Assembly (NCBI RefSeq): GCF_900099785.1
Contig: NZ_FNDS01000009.1
Location: 124,001 to 188,000, forward strand
Length of the DNA stretch: 64,000 nt
Reading direction: 5' to 3'
Source: Pseudomonas panipatensis
GTDB taxonomy: Bacteria; Pseudomonadota; Gammaproteobacteria; Pseudomonadales; Pseudomonadaceae
Positions 54,786 through 62,523 of this stretch are shown piece by piece. Position 1 is the first letter of the stretch; every line of letters starts with the position of its first letter. The notes under the pieces were generated by a model. It was not told where the DNA came from. It saw only the letters and a list, made by a program, of their open reading frames with translations, and made no database searches. Position numbers and translations under genes: made by a program.

Positions 54786-56168
54786 TTAGCCTTCGAGTGG
54801 TTCTTTACTTCGTGTAGGACGAGGCTTATAGCTGAAATCCCTTTCGTCGACTCTGTACACCTCCGCTAATAGCTCAATGAGTTCCTCGTTGGATGGCGTG
54901 AAGTTAGTAATCGTAAGTCCAGTCAGCGCGCACGCCAGCCACAGCTTGGTCAACGCTTGCCTGTCTGAACCGTGTATTTCGACACTACCCCAACCCTTAT
55001 TCTTGGCAAGCTCGGCCATGGCTAAATAGATCGTTTGATTCTGCCGGCTGGTTGTTATGATTTTGTCGCCACGGTCTGAGAATGCCGGCTTTGTACAGCG
55101 CTTTTGGTTTCTCCAGTAATAATTCCTGGTGCCGTCGCTAGCGTTCTCGTATCTGAACCGTCGAAGAGCGTTGGTCCAGCTTCTGTTGGGTGATCCCAGT
55201 GTGAGGATTTTGCTCTCGGTTACACCTTGACTAGATTTGTGGGACTGTTTTATTTCAAGTTTTGACTCTGTCGGTTTGAGTCTTTCTAGTTCATCGACGA
55301 TGTCTCGATGCTGCGCTTCGTCAAAATTCAACCTTCTGCTCAGTTTGCTCCATGACCAGTCGCGGTTGAGTTGACTGCCTTTGAAAGTAAGGCCGCTCGT
55401 CTTTTGGAATGAGATGCCAGAAATTCGCCCGCTTTGTGAACGTGTTAGAATTATTATTAGGCCGCTTTGTCGGCAGATCTGAATGAACTCTCGGAACTCG
55501 ATGTTTTCCCCGCTCAGGATTTTGCTGAGTTGGAATTTTATTTTTCTCTTTTCGCTTTGAACACCGGTTCGTTTTTCAATTTGTATTGAGCCATGGTCGA
55601 GTGCGATATCGGCTACCTTCTCGCCACGAGATATCCGGTTGGGGGTGCGGTAAAGGCGGTGCTTTATTTCTAATCTCTCAGCCGACTCCTCCCATAGACG
55701 ATAGTCAAAGCGTGGATTCCATACTTTGCCCTTACTGCATACGGTGGAGAACAACACATGGACATGTAAATGCTGGGTGTCACCATGCACCACGTAAAGA
55801 GCCAGTCGTTCGCCCGGCGCAACATCGCCAACCAACTCCCTCGCAATTTCGATAGCTCGTAATGGGGCGACTGGGTCTCTAGGGAAAGCGTCGCAGCCAG
55901 GGTAAAAGCTGACGGTTACGCTCTGCGCAATCGATTTGGGGGCCTTCTTATTTGCCCTATGCTGCGCTGTCCATTTTTCAGCCAAGTCGCCAAACCTTTT
56001 AGCGTAATCTATTGCGGAGTTACTGGAGTTTGGCGGGAGGGCATAGCTGGCCTCTGCCAGCAATACACGCTCACCATTAAGGAGGGGGTCTCCTTTATCG
56101 GAGAGTAAATACTTTACAAGCTTCTGTGCAGAGATGGCGTCAGAAACTTTGGAGGTTTCGATGATCAT
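54786..56168 (-). CDS. Relaxase (MOBP-like) with C-terminal LPD7-like domain
   Basis: The 460-residue protein would nick oriT and pilot DNA during mobilization. The relaxase domain (about 1-200) has the metal-binding motif HGDTQHLHVH with His128, His133, His135 and His137, and a candidate catalytic Tyr20 (KLVKYLLSDKG). The last 100 residues (YYWRNQKRCTKPAFSDRGDKI... AMAELAKNKGW) resemble the LPD7 domain found on many mobilization relaxases. The start at 56168 overlaps the mobC stop by 4 bp (ATGA). No type IV secretion genes are near. Confidence 0.88.
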   Translation of the reverse strand: MIIETSKVSDAISAQKLVKYLLSDKGDPLLNGERVLLAEASYALPPNSSNSAIDYAKRFGDLAEKWTAQHRANKKAPKSIAQSVTVSFYPGCDAFPRDPVAPLRAIEIARELVGDVAPGERLALYVVHGDTQHLHVHVLFSTVCSKGKVWNPRFDYRLWEESAERLEIKHRLYRTPNRISRGEKVADIALDHGSIQIEKRTGVQSEKRKIKFQLSKILSGENIEFREFIQICRQSGLIIILTRSQSGRISGISFQKTSGLTFKGSQLNRDWSWSKLSRRLNFDEAQHRDIVDELERLKPTESKLEIKQSHKSSQGVTESKILTLGSPNRSWTNALRRFRYENASDGTRNYYWRNQKRCTKPAFSDRGDKIITTSRQNQTIYLAMAELAKNKGWGSVEIHGSDRQALTKLWLACALTGLTITNFTPSNEELIELLAEVYRVDERDFSYKPRPTRSKEPLEG

Positions 56169-56461
56169 TGGGACGCCGCCCACAGCAACTCCAGGGAGTG
56201 CCAAATTCGTGCAAGGTCATCGGGTGTTATTGAGCTCCCGCTGTTGGCGTGTCTAGCTAGTTGATTCAGATTATTGCCGATCCGTGATAGCTCGTAAATC
56301 AGTGCTGCTGGGGCATGATTTTCTCTTCTGACGATAATTTCTTTGCCCAGCAAAACGCTACGTAAGTAGTCAGAAAGGCTCATCTCTTGTCCGGCCGCCA
56401 GGCGAACGAGTTCGATTTTTTCCTCTTCTGAAACGCGCACATCAATTCTGAGATTTCTCAT
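56165..56461 (-). CDS. mobC: MobC-like relaxosome accessory protein
   Basis: The 98-residue protein has an N-terminal ribbon-helix-helix DNA-binding part (LRIDVRVSEEEKIELVRLAAGQEMSLSDYLR) and the MobC motif IGNNLNQLARHAN (about 66-78). It binds oriT and helps the relaxase nick. The start at 56461 was chosen since residues upstream of it are not MobC-like. The gene overlaps mobA by 4 bp. The oriT should lie just upstream. Confidence 0.88.
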   Translation of the reverse strand: MRNLRIDVRVSEEEKIELVRLAAGQEMSLSDYLRSVLLGKEIIVRRENHAPAALIYELSRIGNNLNQLARHANSGSSITPDDLARIWHSLELLWAASQ

Positions 56462-56540
56462 GTGTTTGCCTGTTTTCTTATTCTTGTTATACGGCTGAGA
56501 ACGCAGTGATTGGCCGTCGAGCGCTTCGTTAGGGGAAATG

Positions 56541-56572
56541 TACACACGTTAGTGCGTGCATTTGTCCTGACG
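56541..56572. other. Candidate oriT (imperfect inverted repeat and nick-like site)
   Basis: Upstream of mobC, an imperfect inverted repeat (GTGTGT and GCGCAC-like arms, 56542-56558) is followed on the plus strand by TTTGTCCTGA (56561-56570), similar to the TATCCTG nick core of IncP/MOBP origins. The nick position would be in or after GTCCTG at 56564-56569. Position and motif fit an oriT; this is inference. Confidence 0.35.
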
Positions 56573-56658
56573 AAACCTTTGCTCGCCGGTCCGATAATTG
56601 TTAGCAAAGAGAGTGGGGGAGGGCAACGACTTTTAAGTGGGCAGTTTCGTTGCTTGAG

Positions 56659-57448
56659 TTATATTTCGGTTGCAGGATTGCCATAGACCCGTATACGGCT
56701 AGTCCTGATGGTTGCGCTGGCGCTTGTACCTGGAAGTGTGGAGGCTACGTTCAGTATTGATAAATGGTGCGCGCCTCGGCCACTGAATACGGCTCCAGTG
56801 TCGAGAAATACGCTGTTCTCCAGTGCTCTTGCGGCGGGGACTATAGTATGGCCTGAGAATACATAATCGATTCCGCTAATCGGTGTGGTGTTTTGTGAGG
56901 TTAACCTTGATCGCCCCTCTAGAGCGCTTTTAATTGTTCTCTGGTCGCGTTTTTCTAGAAGGCTAAGGAATGTTTGCCAGCAGGTAATGCTCTTGGGGAG
57001 TTCTGCATGAACAATCTCCAGCGTCATTTGCGGCGTGGAAATCTCGATAGCTATAGGTAGGGGGTAGAGAATTTAGAATTTTTACCTGCTGCTCCTCATC
57101 TATCAGTAGCCACCACCACGCGCCGTAGTCGCGGACCAGTCGACTGAGAAGATCAAGGTCAACAGTCTCTTGCGAATGTGCAAGAAGCAGCAAGTGTTCG
57201 TTATTCCCACGCACTGCGAAGAAGTATGGCTGGGATAGTAACTCTAGGATTCTCTCGGACTGCTCGCCCCTATCGATGAGGTCTCCCACTGATATGAGGA
57301 GATCTTTGCTTTTGTTAAAGTGTATGAGGTCAAGTGCTTCATAAACTAAATCGAAAGCCCCATGAATGTCACCCACTACAAAGACTCTGCGCCCAGACGG
57401 GATGCAAAGCCTTAGAACTGGCTGTGGGGTGATTTCACAGGTTTTCAT
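56659..57448 (-). pseudogene. PPP-type (lambda-like) serine/threonine phosphatase, frameshifted
   Basis: Frames 57448-57060 and 57060-56659 together code for a 262-residue metallophosphatase: GDIHGAF, GDLIDRG, VRGNNEH, then after the break STPQ...IVHAELPK, FSGHTIV and VFLDTGAVFSG, all typical of lambda phosphatase. The break is at a run of five G (57060-57064, plus strand); removing one base restores one frame exactly (789 nt). The His of the canonical GNHE motif is Asn, so catalysis would be weak even if intact. It overlaps the upstream gene by 14 bp. Sequencing error or true decay cannot be distinguished here. Confidence 0.8.
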
Positions 57449-57875
57449 GGCAGTAAATTTTTACTCGAGATTCCGCCATCTCATCTGCTCGAATTGGATC
57501 GTCGGTGAATTCCCCGTCAGCAGTTTCCACGACAAAAGATGTGCCTCCCTGTGACGGGAATATCGCTTCAAAGATGTTGAGGATTTTTTTGCATTCCTGT
57601 TTCGGCTTTTCCTCATCATGTGAGCAAAACAGGACATAGAGTTCGTGGTCTTTCCAGATCGGATCGGTCGCCAGATTTACCGCATCGGGTAAAGATCGGA
57701 TTAGGTAGGTTCGCCATATACTGGAGTGCTCGTCTACAGCTCGCAGTAGAAAGCTCCATTGCGACCCCTCAATTTCCACGATTCGGTAGCAGGCACGGTT
57801 CAGCCCTCTGTTGAAAATCGCGCCCCGTAATTCTGCATCGGCATCACGGAACGCTTCGAGAACACTAAAGGCCAT
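57435..57875 (-). CDS. Hypothetical protein (146 aa) in the XRE-phosphatase operon
   Basis: No family recognised. The soluble acidic product has a mixed alpha/beta look (FLLRAVDEHSSIWRTYLIRSLPDAVN; ELYVLFCSHDEEKPKQECKKIL) and no membrane segment. The start overlaps the XRE stop (TGATG) and the stop overlaps the phosphatase start, so all three form one translationally coupled operon. The XRE partner suggests a regulator-effector arrangement, possibly toxin-antitoxin-like; this is inference. Confidence 0.7.
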   Translation of the reverse strand: MAFSVLEAFRDADAELRGAIFNRGLNRACYRIVEIEGSQWSFLLRAVDEHSSIWRTYLIRSLPDAVNLATDPIWKDHELYVLFCSHDEEKPKQECKKILNIFEAIFPSQGGTSFVVETADGEFTDDPIRADEMAESRVKIYCHENL

Positions 57876-58207
57876 CAGTCATGACCTCCTTCGTTGAGAG
57901 CTTTACGGCGAGAGGCCCGCTTTGGCAGCCGATCGTCCTGCAATTGACGCCCCTGGTCGTCGCTCTGCGCCCATAAGTCGATGTCCCCCGCGAGTCCCAG
58001 TACCTCCAGTACTCGTGCGTAGCTGCCCAGTGCAACCCCAGGATCACCACGCTCAACTTTGTTGAGCGTCTCCCGCGAGATTCCCGCCTCCTCGGCGACT
58101 GTCACCATGGAGATGTCCCGTCGCAGGCGGGCTAGACGGATGCGCTCGCCGAATCCGAGCAGCAGGCGCTCCAGCATTGGATACAGGTGAGGACGTTCGC
58201 GGCCCAT
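57875..58207 (-). CDS. XRE-family helix-turn-helix regulator (HipB-like)
   Basis: The 110-residue protein has an XRE helix-turn-helix (about 18-75: GERIRLARLRRDISMVTVAEEAGISRETLNKVERGDPGVALGSYARVLEVLGL) with the subgroup style of HipB antitoxins and a charged C-terminal tail. GGAG is 7 nt before the ATG at 58207. It is the first gene of the leftward operon and probably binds the divergent gap containing the 8-bp repeat. No HipA-like gene is present. Confidence 0.85.
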   Translation of the reverse strand: MGRERPHLYPMLERLLLGFGERIRLARLRRDISMVTVAEEAGISRETLNKVERGDPGVALGSYARVLEVLGLAGDIDLWAQSDDQGRQLQDDRLPKRASRRKALNEGGHD

Positions 58208-58272
58208 TGCATACTCCGTTCAAAAGTGCTTTTAATGTCTATAGTATTTGGCATTAATCGGCTCAAGGCAAG

Positions 58273-58312
58273 CCTGCCAGCCTGCCAGCCTGCCAGCCTG
58301 CCAGCCTGCCAG
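58273..58312. repeat. Five tandem copies of an 8-bp repeat in a divergent promoter
   Basis: CCTGCCAG repeats five times without variation (58273-58312), with partial copies at both ends, in the 134-bp gap between the XRE gene and the rightward operon. Copy number changes by slippage would alter promoter spacing. Confidence 0.95.
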
Positions 58313-58341
58313 CTTGGGAGCGAAGAGGGGAGTTCGTCGCC

Positions 58342-58665
58342 ATGACAGCAGTGCCATACCCACCAGAGATCGTCCGAGCGCTCCGTCTGTGGCCTGCGCT
58401 AGACGAGAACCCTCCAACCGCCTACCTCGCCGACGTTGGCGAGGTTTTTGGCTATCTCGTTGGTCGAGTGTATGGCGACATCTATTGCCGATTCCTAGAC
58501 GGGCGCCAGATAAGCACCTCGCCAGTTGTGAGCCTGAGTAGCCAATTTGGCTACCTAGTTGCCTACACGCTCTCCGGCAGCCGTTACGTGATAGTCACCT
58601 TCCGTCAGGAGCAGTATCAGTTATTTGAGGGATATTTGCGGCGGCTACACGAGGGTGCGCAATGA
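58342..58665 (+). CDS. Hypothetical protein (107 aa), first gene of the rightward operon
   Basis: No family recognised. The soluble product contains a beta-rich middle (EVFGYLVGRVYGDIYCRFLDGRQ; SSQFGYLVAYTLSGSRYVIVTFRQEQ). GGGAG is about 8 nt before the ATG. It overlaps the metallophosphoesterase gene by 4 bp (ATGA), so the two products are made together and may act together. A tandem repeat lies 30 bp before the start. Confidence 0.75.
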   Translation: MTAVPYPPEIVRALRLWPALDENPPTAYLADVGEVFGYLVGRVYGDIYCRFLDGRQISTSPVVSLSSQFGYLVAYTLSGSRYVIVTFRQEQYQLFEGYLRRLHEGAQ

Positions 58666-59396
58666 AAATACTGATCTTGTCGGATCTGCATAATGAGCTT
58701 GATATGTACCGGCATGCTGGTTGTGGTGAGGATGTGGTCATTCTCGCAGGCGATATCGACATCGAGGCTCGGGGCATTCGTTGGGCGGCAGAAAACTTTA
58801 GTTGTCCGGTGATTTATGTCTGCGGTAATCACGAGTTTTATCATGGTCATCTCGATAAAACGGTCTTGAAAGTAAAAGGCATAGCGCAGAGTGGAGTGCA
58901 CTCTCTTGATAACGAAGAAGCTATTATAAACGGCGTCAGATTTCTGGGTGGGACGGCGTGGACTGACTATAAGGCGACCTCCAATTTGTATGAGGCGCAG
59001 GAATTGGCAGGGCGGTGCTTGCGTGATTTTCAACTGATCCGGGCTGAGAATTACCGAAAGATACGTCCGCATGATCTGATGCGGCGCGCGGTTGATTTTA
59101 AGATTTGGCTAGAAGGTAAACTCAGTGAGCCGTTTCCGGGAAAAACAGTTGTGGTCAGCCACCATGCCCCTTTGCTCGCCTCGCTAAATGGTAGTCCGCA
59201 CCGTGGAACTCACCTAGATGCGTCATTTTCAAATAATTGGAGCGAGTTGTTCGCGTCAAAAATTGACCTGTGGGTGCATGGGCACACACACCAGTTCTGC
59301 GATTATGTTCATGGTGCTACGCGGGTTGTATGCAACCCTCGTGGCTACCCCGGCGAACTAACAGGTTTTAGGTCCGACTTCCTGGTGGATTTATAA
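58662..59396 (+). CDS. Calcineurin-like metallophosphoesterase
   Basis: The 244-residue enzyme has the full metal-binding set: SDLHNE (7-12), GDIDIEA, CGNHEFYHGH (about 54-63), VVSHHAPL (about 164-171) and VHGHTHQFCDY (about 206-216). It could hydrolyse a phosphodiester or phosphomonoester, nucleotide or nucleic acid; substrate unknown. Unlike the phosphatase on the leftward operon, its GNHE is intact. It is coupled to the 107-residue protein upstream. Confidence 0.9.
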   Translation: MKILILSDLHNELDMYRHAGCGEDVVILAGDIDIEARGIRWAAENFSCPVIYVCGNHEFYHGHLDKTVLKVKGIAQSGVHSLDNEEAIINGVRFLGGTAWTDYKATSNLYEAQELAGRCLRDFQLIRAENYRKIRPHDLMRRAVDFKIWLEGKLSEPFPGKTVVVSHHAPLLASLNGSPHRGTHLDASFSNNWSELFASKIDLWVHGHTHQFCDYVHGATRVVCNPRGYPGELTGFRSDFLVDL

Positions 59397-59528
59397 CCTG
59401 AATATGGTGATTTCCGTATATGCCGGCGGAATGGTGTGGGGCTGTCTTGGCTCAACGAACCCTGCTCATGCGTATTGGGGGAGAGCCAGTCGCAGGTATT
59501 TTCACTGTCCTCAACGGAGAGAAAGTTA

Positions 59529-59969
59529 ATGAGCGAAAGAGAGCGTCCGGATGCAGAGAATTTAGGTGACATAGACCGGGTAGCCGCGCTTGTGGGGGTT
59601 GTATCTGGCGACACGCCCCAGTACGAATCTGTTGCAGGAAGCGGGCTTTCCGATGACGAAGCAGTGGCCCTTGCCAAGGAAGTATCTCCGCTAAAACGGT
59701 ACTGCCTGGTTAGGGACTGGGTTCTGGTGGACGTTACATTTTCTCGGGGGGAGCGCCTACCAGAAGGATTTATGCCGAGAGTCCTCTATTCCGGATGCAT
59801 TGTTCGTGATCAGGCCGCCCGATTCCCAGCGGGGGGATGGGTACGAAGTACGTTTGAGGTCAGTTTTACTCGCGGCTGCCTTTTTGAGACGCGAAATACG
59901 GTTTACGTTTTGTCTGGTGATGGTAGAAGGGCTACTTGTGATTGGCAGCACCTTGCTGCGCTGTTCTAG
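59529..59969 (+). CDS. Hypothetical protein (146 aa)
   Basis: No function assigned; it may belong to a small family of proteins found on pseudomonad islands (possibly DUF6957, not certain). The N-terminal half is acidic (ERPDAENLGDIDRVAALVGVV), the C-terminal half beta-rich (RYCLVRDWVLVDVTFSRGERLPEGFMPRVLYSG). Residues near the end (SFTRGCLFETRNTVYVL) look like the core of a beta-sheet domain. GGAGAG lies before the ATG at 59529. It follows the phosphoesterase gene by 132 bp. Confidence 0.7.
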   Translation: MSERERPDAENLGDIDRVAALVGVVSGDTPQYESVAGSGLSDDEAVALAKEVSPLKRYCLVRDWVLVDVTFSRGERLPEGFMPRVLYSGCIVRDQAARFPAGGWVRSTFEVSFTRGCLFETRNTVYVLSGDGRRATCDWQHLAALF

Positions 59970-60013
59970 TGGTTGTGGCCAATGCAATCTTTGCTCTGTA
60001 TGGGAGATTGAAG

Positions 60014-60289
60014 ATGATAGTTGGTGATGAAGAAGAGCCTGCACAAGCTGTGAAAGCTTATTGTGACGCTTGCTGCAGGACAGCTGCTGCTGACGGGCAT
60101 GAGCTGCAACTGGCTGTCCTTCAAGCCACTTGGCGATTAGGCTCAATCCATGATGGCGAGAGTTATCACATTCGTCTCTGTGAGGAGTGTTTTTTTAGAG
60201 TGCTTGGAGATCTTCGATTTCAGCGAGCGATTCAGGAACCCTTTGATGAGCCAGCAGAAGTCCTAAGAACCTTTGGGCGAGTTATATAA
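60014..60289 (+). CDS. Small Cys4 zinc-ribbon-like protein (91 aa)
   Basis: YCDACC (about 16-21) and LCEECF (about 56-61) form a C-x2-C...C-x2-C set likely to bind zinc, with a VLQATWRLG segment between. The same layout recurs at the C-terminus of the AbrB-type protein at 60938-61285, so they are related. GGGAGATTGAAG precedes the ATG at 60014. Role unknown. Confidence 0.7.
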   Translation: MIVGDEEEPAQAVKAYCDACCRTAAADGHELQLAVLQATWRLGSIHDGESYHIRLCEECFFRVLGDLRFQRAIQEPFDEPAEVLRTFGRVI

Positions 60290-60325
60290 AAGGAGGAGAG
60301 GGGAAATTAGAAAAAGATAAGTAAA

Positions 60326-60730
60326 GTGAGTAACGCAACTCTGAAGCAGGTTATAGAGCATTGGCATTTCGTCGAGCCGCTACTGGCGCCGCCGCAGTCT
60401 GAGTCTCAATACGACGAAGTCGTGGCTATGCTAGATCAGCTGCTGACGTTGATAGGAGATGAAGAGAGCCATCCTCTGTCCACCCTTGCTCAGGCTATAG
60501 GAAATTCGATAAGCATCTATGACGCCGAGCGCTTCCCGATCTCAGACGTGGCTCCCCATGAGTTGCTGCGCTATCTAATGGCAGAGCACCGAGTCGCCCG
60601 GGACCAACTCCCAGAAGTTGGCACCCGGTCCGTCGTATCGGATGTTCTAGCTGGTAAGCGGCCGCTCAATATGCGCCAGATTCGTGCTTTATCGAATCGC
60701 TTCAAGGTGCCGCTCAGAGTGTTCATTTAG
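60326..60730 (+). CDS. HigA-like antitoxin (orphan)
   Basis: The 134-residue protein matches the long HigA type (COG5499): an N-terminal helical part with HPLSTLAQAIGNSISIYDAERF and a C-terminal helix-turn-helix (about 78-134; LLRYLMAEHRVARDQLPEVGTRSVVSDVLAGKRPLNMRQIRALSNRFKVP). Start is GTG at 60326. HigA is normally preceded by HigB toxin; the gene before it is a Cys4 protein, not HigB, so it is an orphan antitoxin or pairs with an unrecognised toxin. Confidence 0.82.
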   Translation: MSNATLKQVIEHWHFVEPLLAPPQSESQYDEVVAMLDQLLTLIGDEESHPLSTLAQAIGNSISIYDAERFPISDVAPHELLRYLMAEHRVARDQLPEVGTRSVVSDVLAGKRPLNMRQIRALSNRFKVPLRVFI

Positions 60731-60733
60731 AAA

Positions 60734-60913
60734 ATGGCCATAGACCCGAAGCGAGATCAGCATGTGGAGCGCGCGCTAACCTCCGCACGCCTTTCCGGAG
60801 TTAGACCTAGCGCAAAATTCCTAGAGCTTGCTGATCGATATCGACGGGGTGATATCTCTCTCGTTGAAATGATTTCCAAGATGAAGAGGCATTATGAGTA
60901 TCCAGCAGACTAG
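60734..60913 (+). CDS. VbhA-like antitoxin domain protein (59 aa, orphan)
   Basis: The 59-residue product (MAIDPKRDQHVERALTSARL..., core SGVRPSAKFLELADRYRRGDISLVEMISKMKRHY) resembles the VbhA antitoxin domain, which blocks Fic toxins through its small helical fold. It begins 4 bp after the HigA-like stop. No FIC-domain gene follows. No good ribosome binding site is visible, so coupling to HigA-like translation is likely. Confidence 0.7.
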   Translation: MAIDPKRDQHVERALTSARLSGVRPSAKFLELADRYRRGDISLVEMISKMKRHYEYPAD

Positions 60914-60937
60914 GTTCTGTAAATAACGGGGTAAACG

Positions 60938-61285
60938 ATGCGCTGGAAATTAACCTGCCGTGATGCTGGTGATGGCAGCGGCGATATGATTGTCGAATTG
61001 CCCGAGGGCTTGCTCCAGGCTACAGGATGGGAGGAGGGTGATTCCCTAGAGCTAACGCACGACCCTAGCGACAGCACAGCGCTTCAGCTGAGCAAGGTTG
61101 TAATATGCGACGTATGCGACGCAACTACGGCAGAAACAGGGCACGGAGTCCTGGAGGCGCACTGGCGCGATGGCGCGACCGAGGGCATGCGTTTGTGTAG
61201 GCCTTGCTTCAACTACGCGATGGCCACGCTGAGGAGAGCGCATCAGGTGAATCATCTATTCGACGACGATGAACCTGAGCGGTAG
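60938..61285 (+). CDS. AbrB/MazE-like domain fused to a Cys4 zinc-ribbon-like domain (115 aa)
   Basis: The N-terminal 50 residues (DGSGDMIVELPEGLLQATGWEEGDSLEL) look like a SpoVT/AbrB swapped-hairpin DNA-binding domain of the antitoxin type. The C-terminal half has CDVC (about 52-55) and LCRPCF (about 86-91), a Cys4 set like that of the protein at 60014-60289, with EAHWRDG between. The fusion suggests a zinc-dependent DNA-binding regulator. Partner toxin not seen. Confidence 0.75.
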   Translation: MRWKLTCRDAGDGSGDMIVELPEGLLQATGWEEGDSLELTHDPSDSTALQLSKVVICDVCDATTAETGHGVLEAHWRDGATEGMRLCRPCFNYAMATLRRAHQVNHLFDDDEPER

Positions 61286-61571
61286 CAAGAAAGTGCAAAT
61301 TTTGCACATGCGTAGCGAGTTCTGATCCTCCAGCGTTCCGTTGCCGCTATTGTGGGCGGTCAGGAGTTGCGGGATCCAAGCCTGGATTTGTGCTTCCTGA
61401 TGGGCACCTGGATATCCGCTTTCATGATTATGGTTTAGCTAAGACGAACCATGGTTATGGCTACCGCAAGGGCAGCTATTGGCGGGGAGCCGCCGCCAGA
61501 GATCGGTCAGAAGCGGATGTTGCCAAGGCTCGATTTTGAGGTTTGGAGGCGTCTACGAAACCGGGGGCGGT

Positions 61572-62099
61572 TCAAGACTCGCTCCAGAACGTCTGGGCGA
61601 AGCCCGCATCGTCGGCCAGTAGTAGGTTCATTTTGCCGGTATAGCGTCGTCCCTCTAGGCTTCGGTAGCGAATCACTATGGGGATCAAAGTTCCGCTTTG
61701 CCATGCGCCAGGATTGTTCCCTAGGTGGCCAAAAGCGTTAGAGACCGTCCTCCCGTTAGCAATCACCGGAATCACCCTTTCCTCAAGTAAGCAACGCCTT
61801 GCGTCCGTAGGAGCGTCCCCATTGCTCGAGTCCACCAGAGCACTCAGGACGTGGTGTTCATCGGCTTTTATTGATATTTCCTTGGCAGGCCTGTTTCCGG
61901 TGTTCTCGACGATTATGTTCAAAGCGATCCCTTCATTGCCGCCTGCAACTGAAGTGACGCGTGCGCTAAGAATTGGGCGGTTTGTCCTTTGCCAGAGCCA
62001 TACCGTAACGCACATGGAGGTAAACGCGATGGTTGCAGAGATGATTGCGATTTCAGTAGATACGTTTGACACTGCGGATCCTTGAGATTCGATTGACAT
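61572..62099 (-). CDS. Predicted single-pass membrane protein (175 aa)
   Basis: An N-terminal hydrophobic helix (about 15-37, EIAIISATIAFTSMCVTVWLW) is followed by a basic stretch and a mostly beta-rich domain (SARVTSVAGGNEGIALNIIVENTGNRPAKEISIK). This layout (a membrane anchor with an outward or cytoplasmic beta domain) is seen in many island proteins of unknown function. No clear ribosome binding site. Divergent from the DUF3800 gene. Confidence 0.65.
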   Translation of the reverse strand: MSIESQGSAVSNVSTEIAIISATIAFTSMCVTVWLWQRTNRPILSARVTSVAGGNEGIALNIIVENTGNRPAKEISIKADEHHVLSALVDSSNGDAPTDARRCLLEERVIPVIANGRTVSNAFGHLGNNPGAWQSGTLIPIVIRYRSLEGRRYTGKMNLLLADDAGFAQTFWSES

Positions 62100-62523
62100 T
62101 CATTGGCTCAGAGTGAATCGTCCTTGGTTTCGTAGACACTCGATGAACCCTCCTGGCCGCTTGGTGCCCCTGATGAGAGGCGGTTCCAGATCAATAGCTG
62201 ACGAGGGGGCGGCTGCTACCGGCCAGAAGCGGATGAGCAAGCTTTCCTTACCCACGTCCGACGTATGACGAGCGACCGCACTCAAATCATGGGAGTGCAT
62301 ATAACTAGCAGATGCGCTGTGGTCGCGTGGATTCCAGGCCTCTGCATTATCGAGACGCTTTGCCGGCTAGTGCTCAATGGGTGATTTCGTGGAAATTGCC
62401 GCCGCTGATGATCTACGTGCCCATTGGCGTTGGGGCGAGTGTAGTAGCAATTTGCCTTGTCTTGTCTGAATGCGCACCTTAGGGTGGAACAGAGCTGTTG
62501 CATGGCGACTGGGGAGCTTGGCG
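62100..62523. other. Gene-free region upstream of the DUF3800 gene
   Basis: About 420 bp without a supported gene. It should hold the divergent promoters of the membrane protein and DUF3800 genes. Confidence 0.45.

Noticed and set aside
55425-55440. Short CGCCCGC match to the tRNA-Gly end as an attachment site
   Set aside because: Only seven or eight bases match and it lies inside the relaxase gene; a real attachment repeat should be longer.
58273-58312. CRISPR array
   Set aside because: The repeats are 8 bp with no spacers and no cas genes.
58232-58541. Frames reading through the 8-bp repeats on both strands
   Set aside because: They translate the repeat into Ala/Gly/Trp or Gln/Pro/Ser runs, lack binding sites and overlap promoters and better genes.
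61451-61741. 96-codon plus-strand frame overlapping the membrane-protein gene
   Set aside because: Arg-rich sequence, antisense to a better gene with a clear transmembrane segment.
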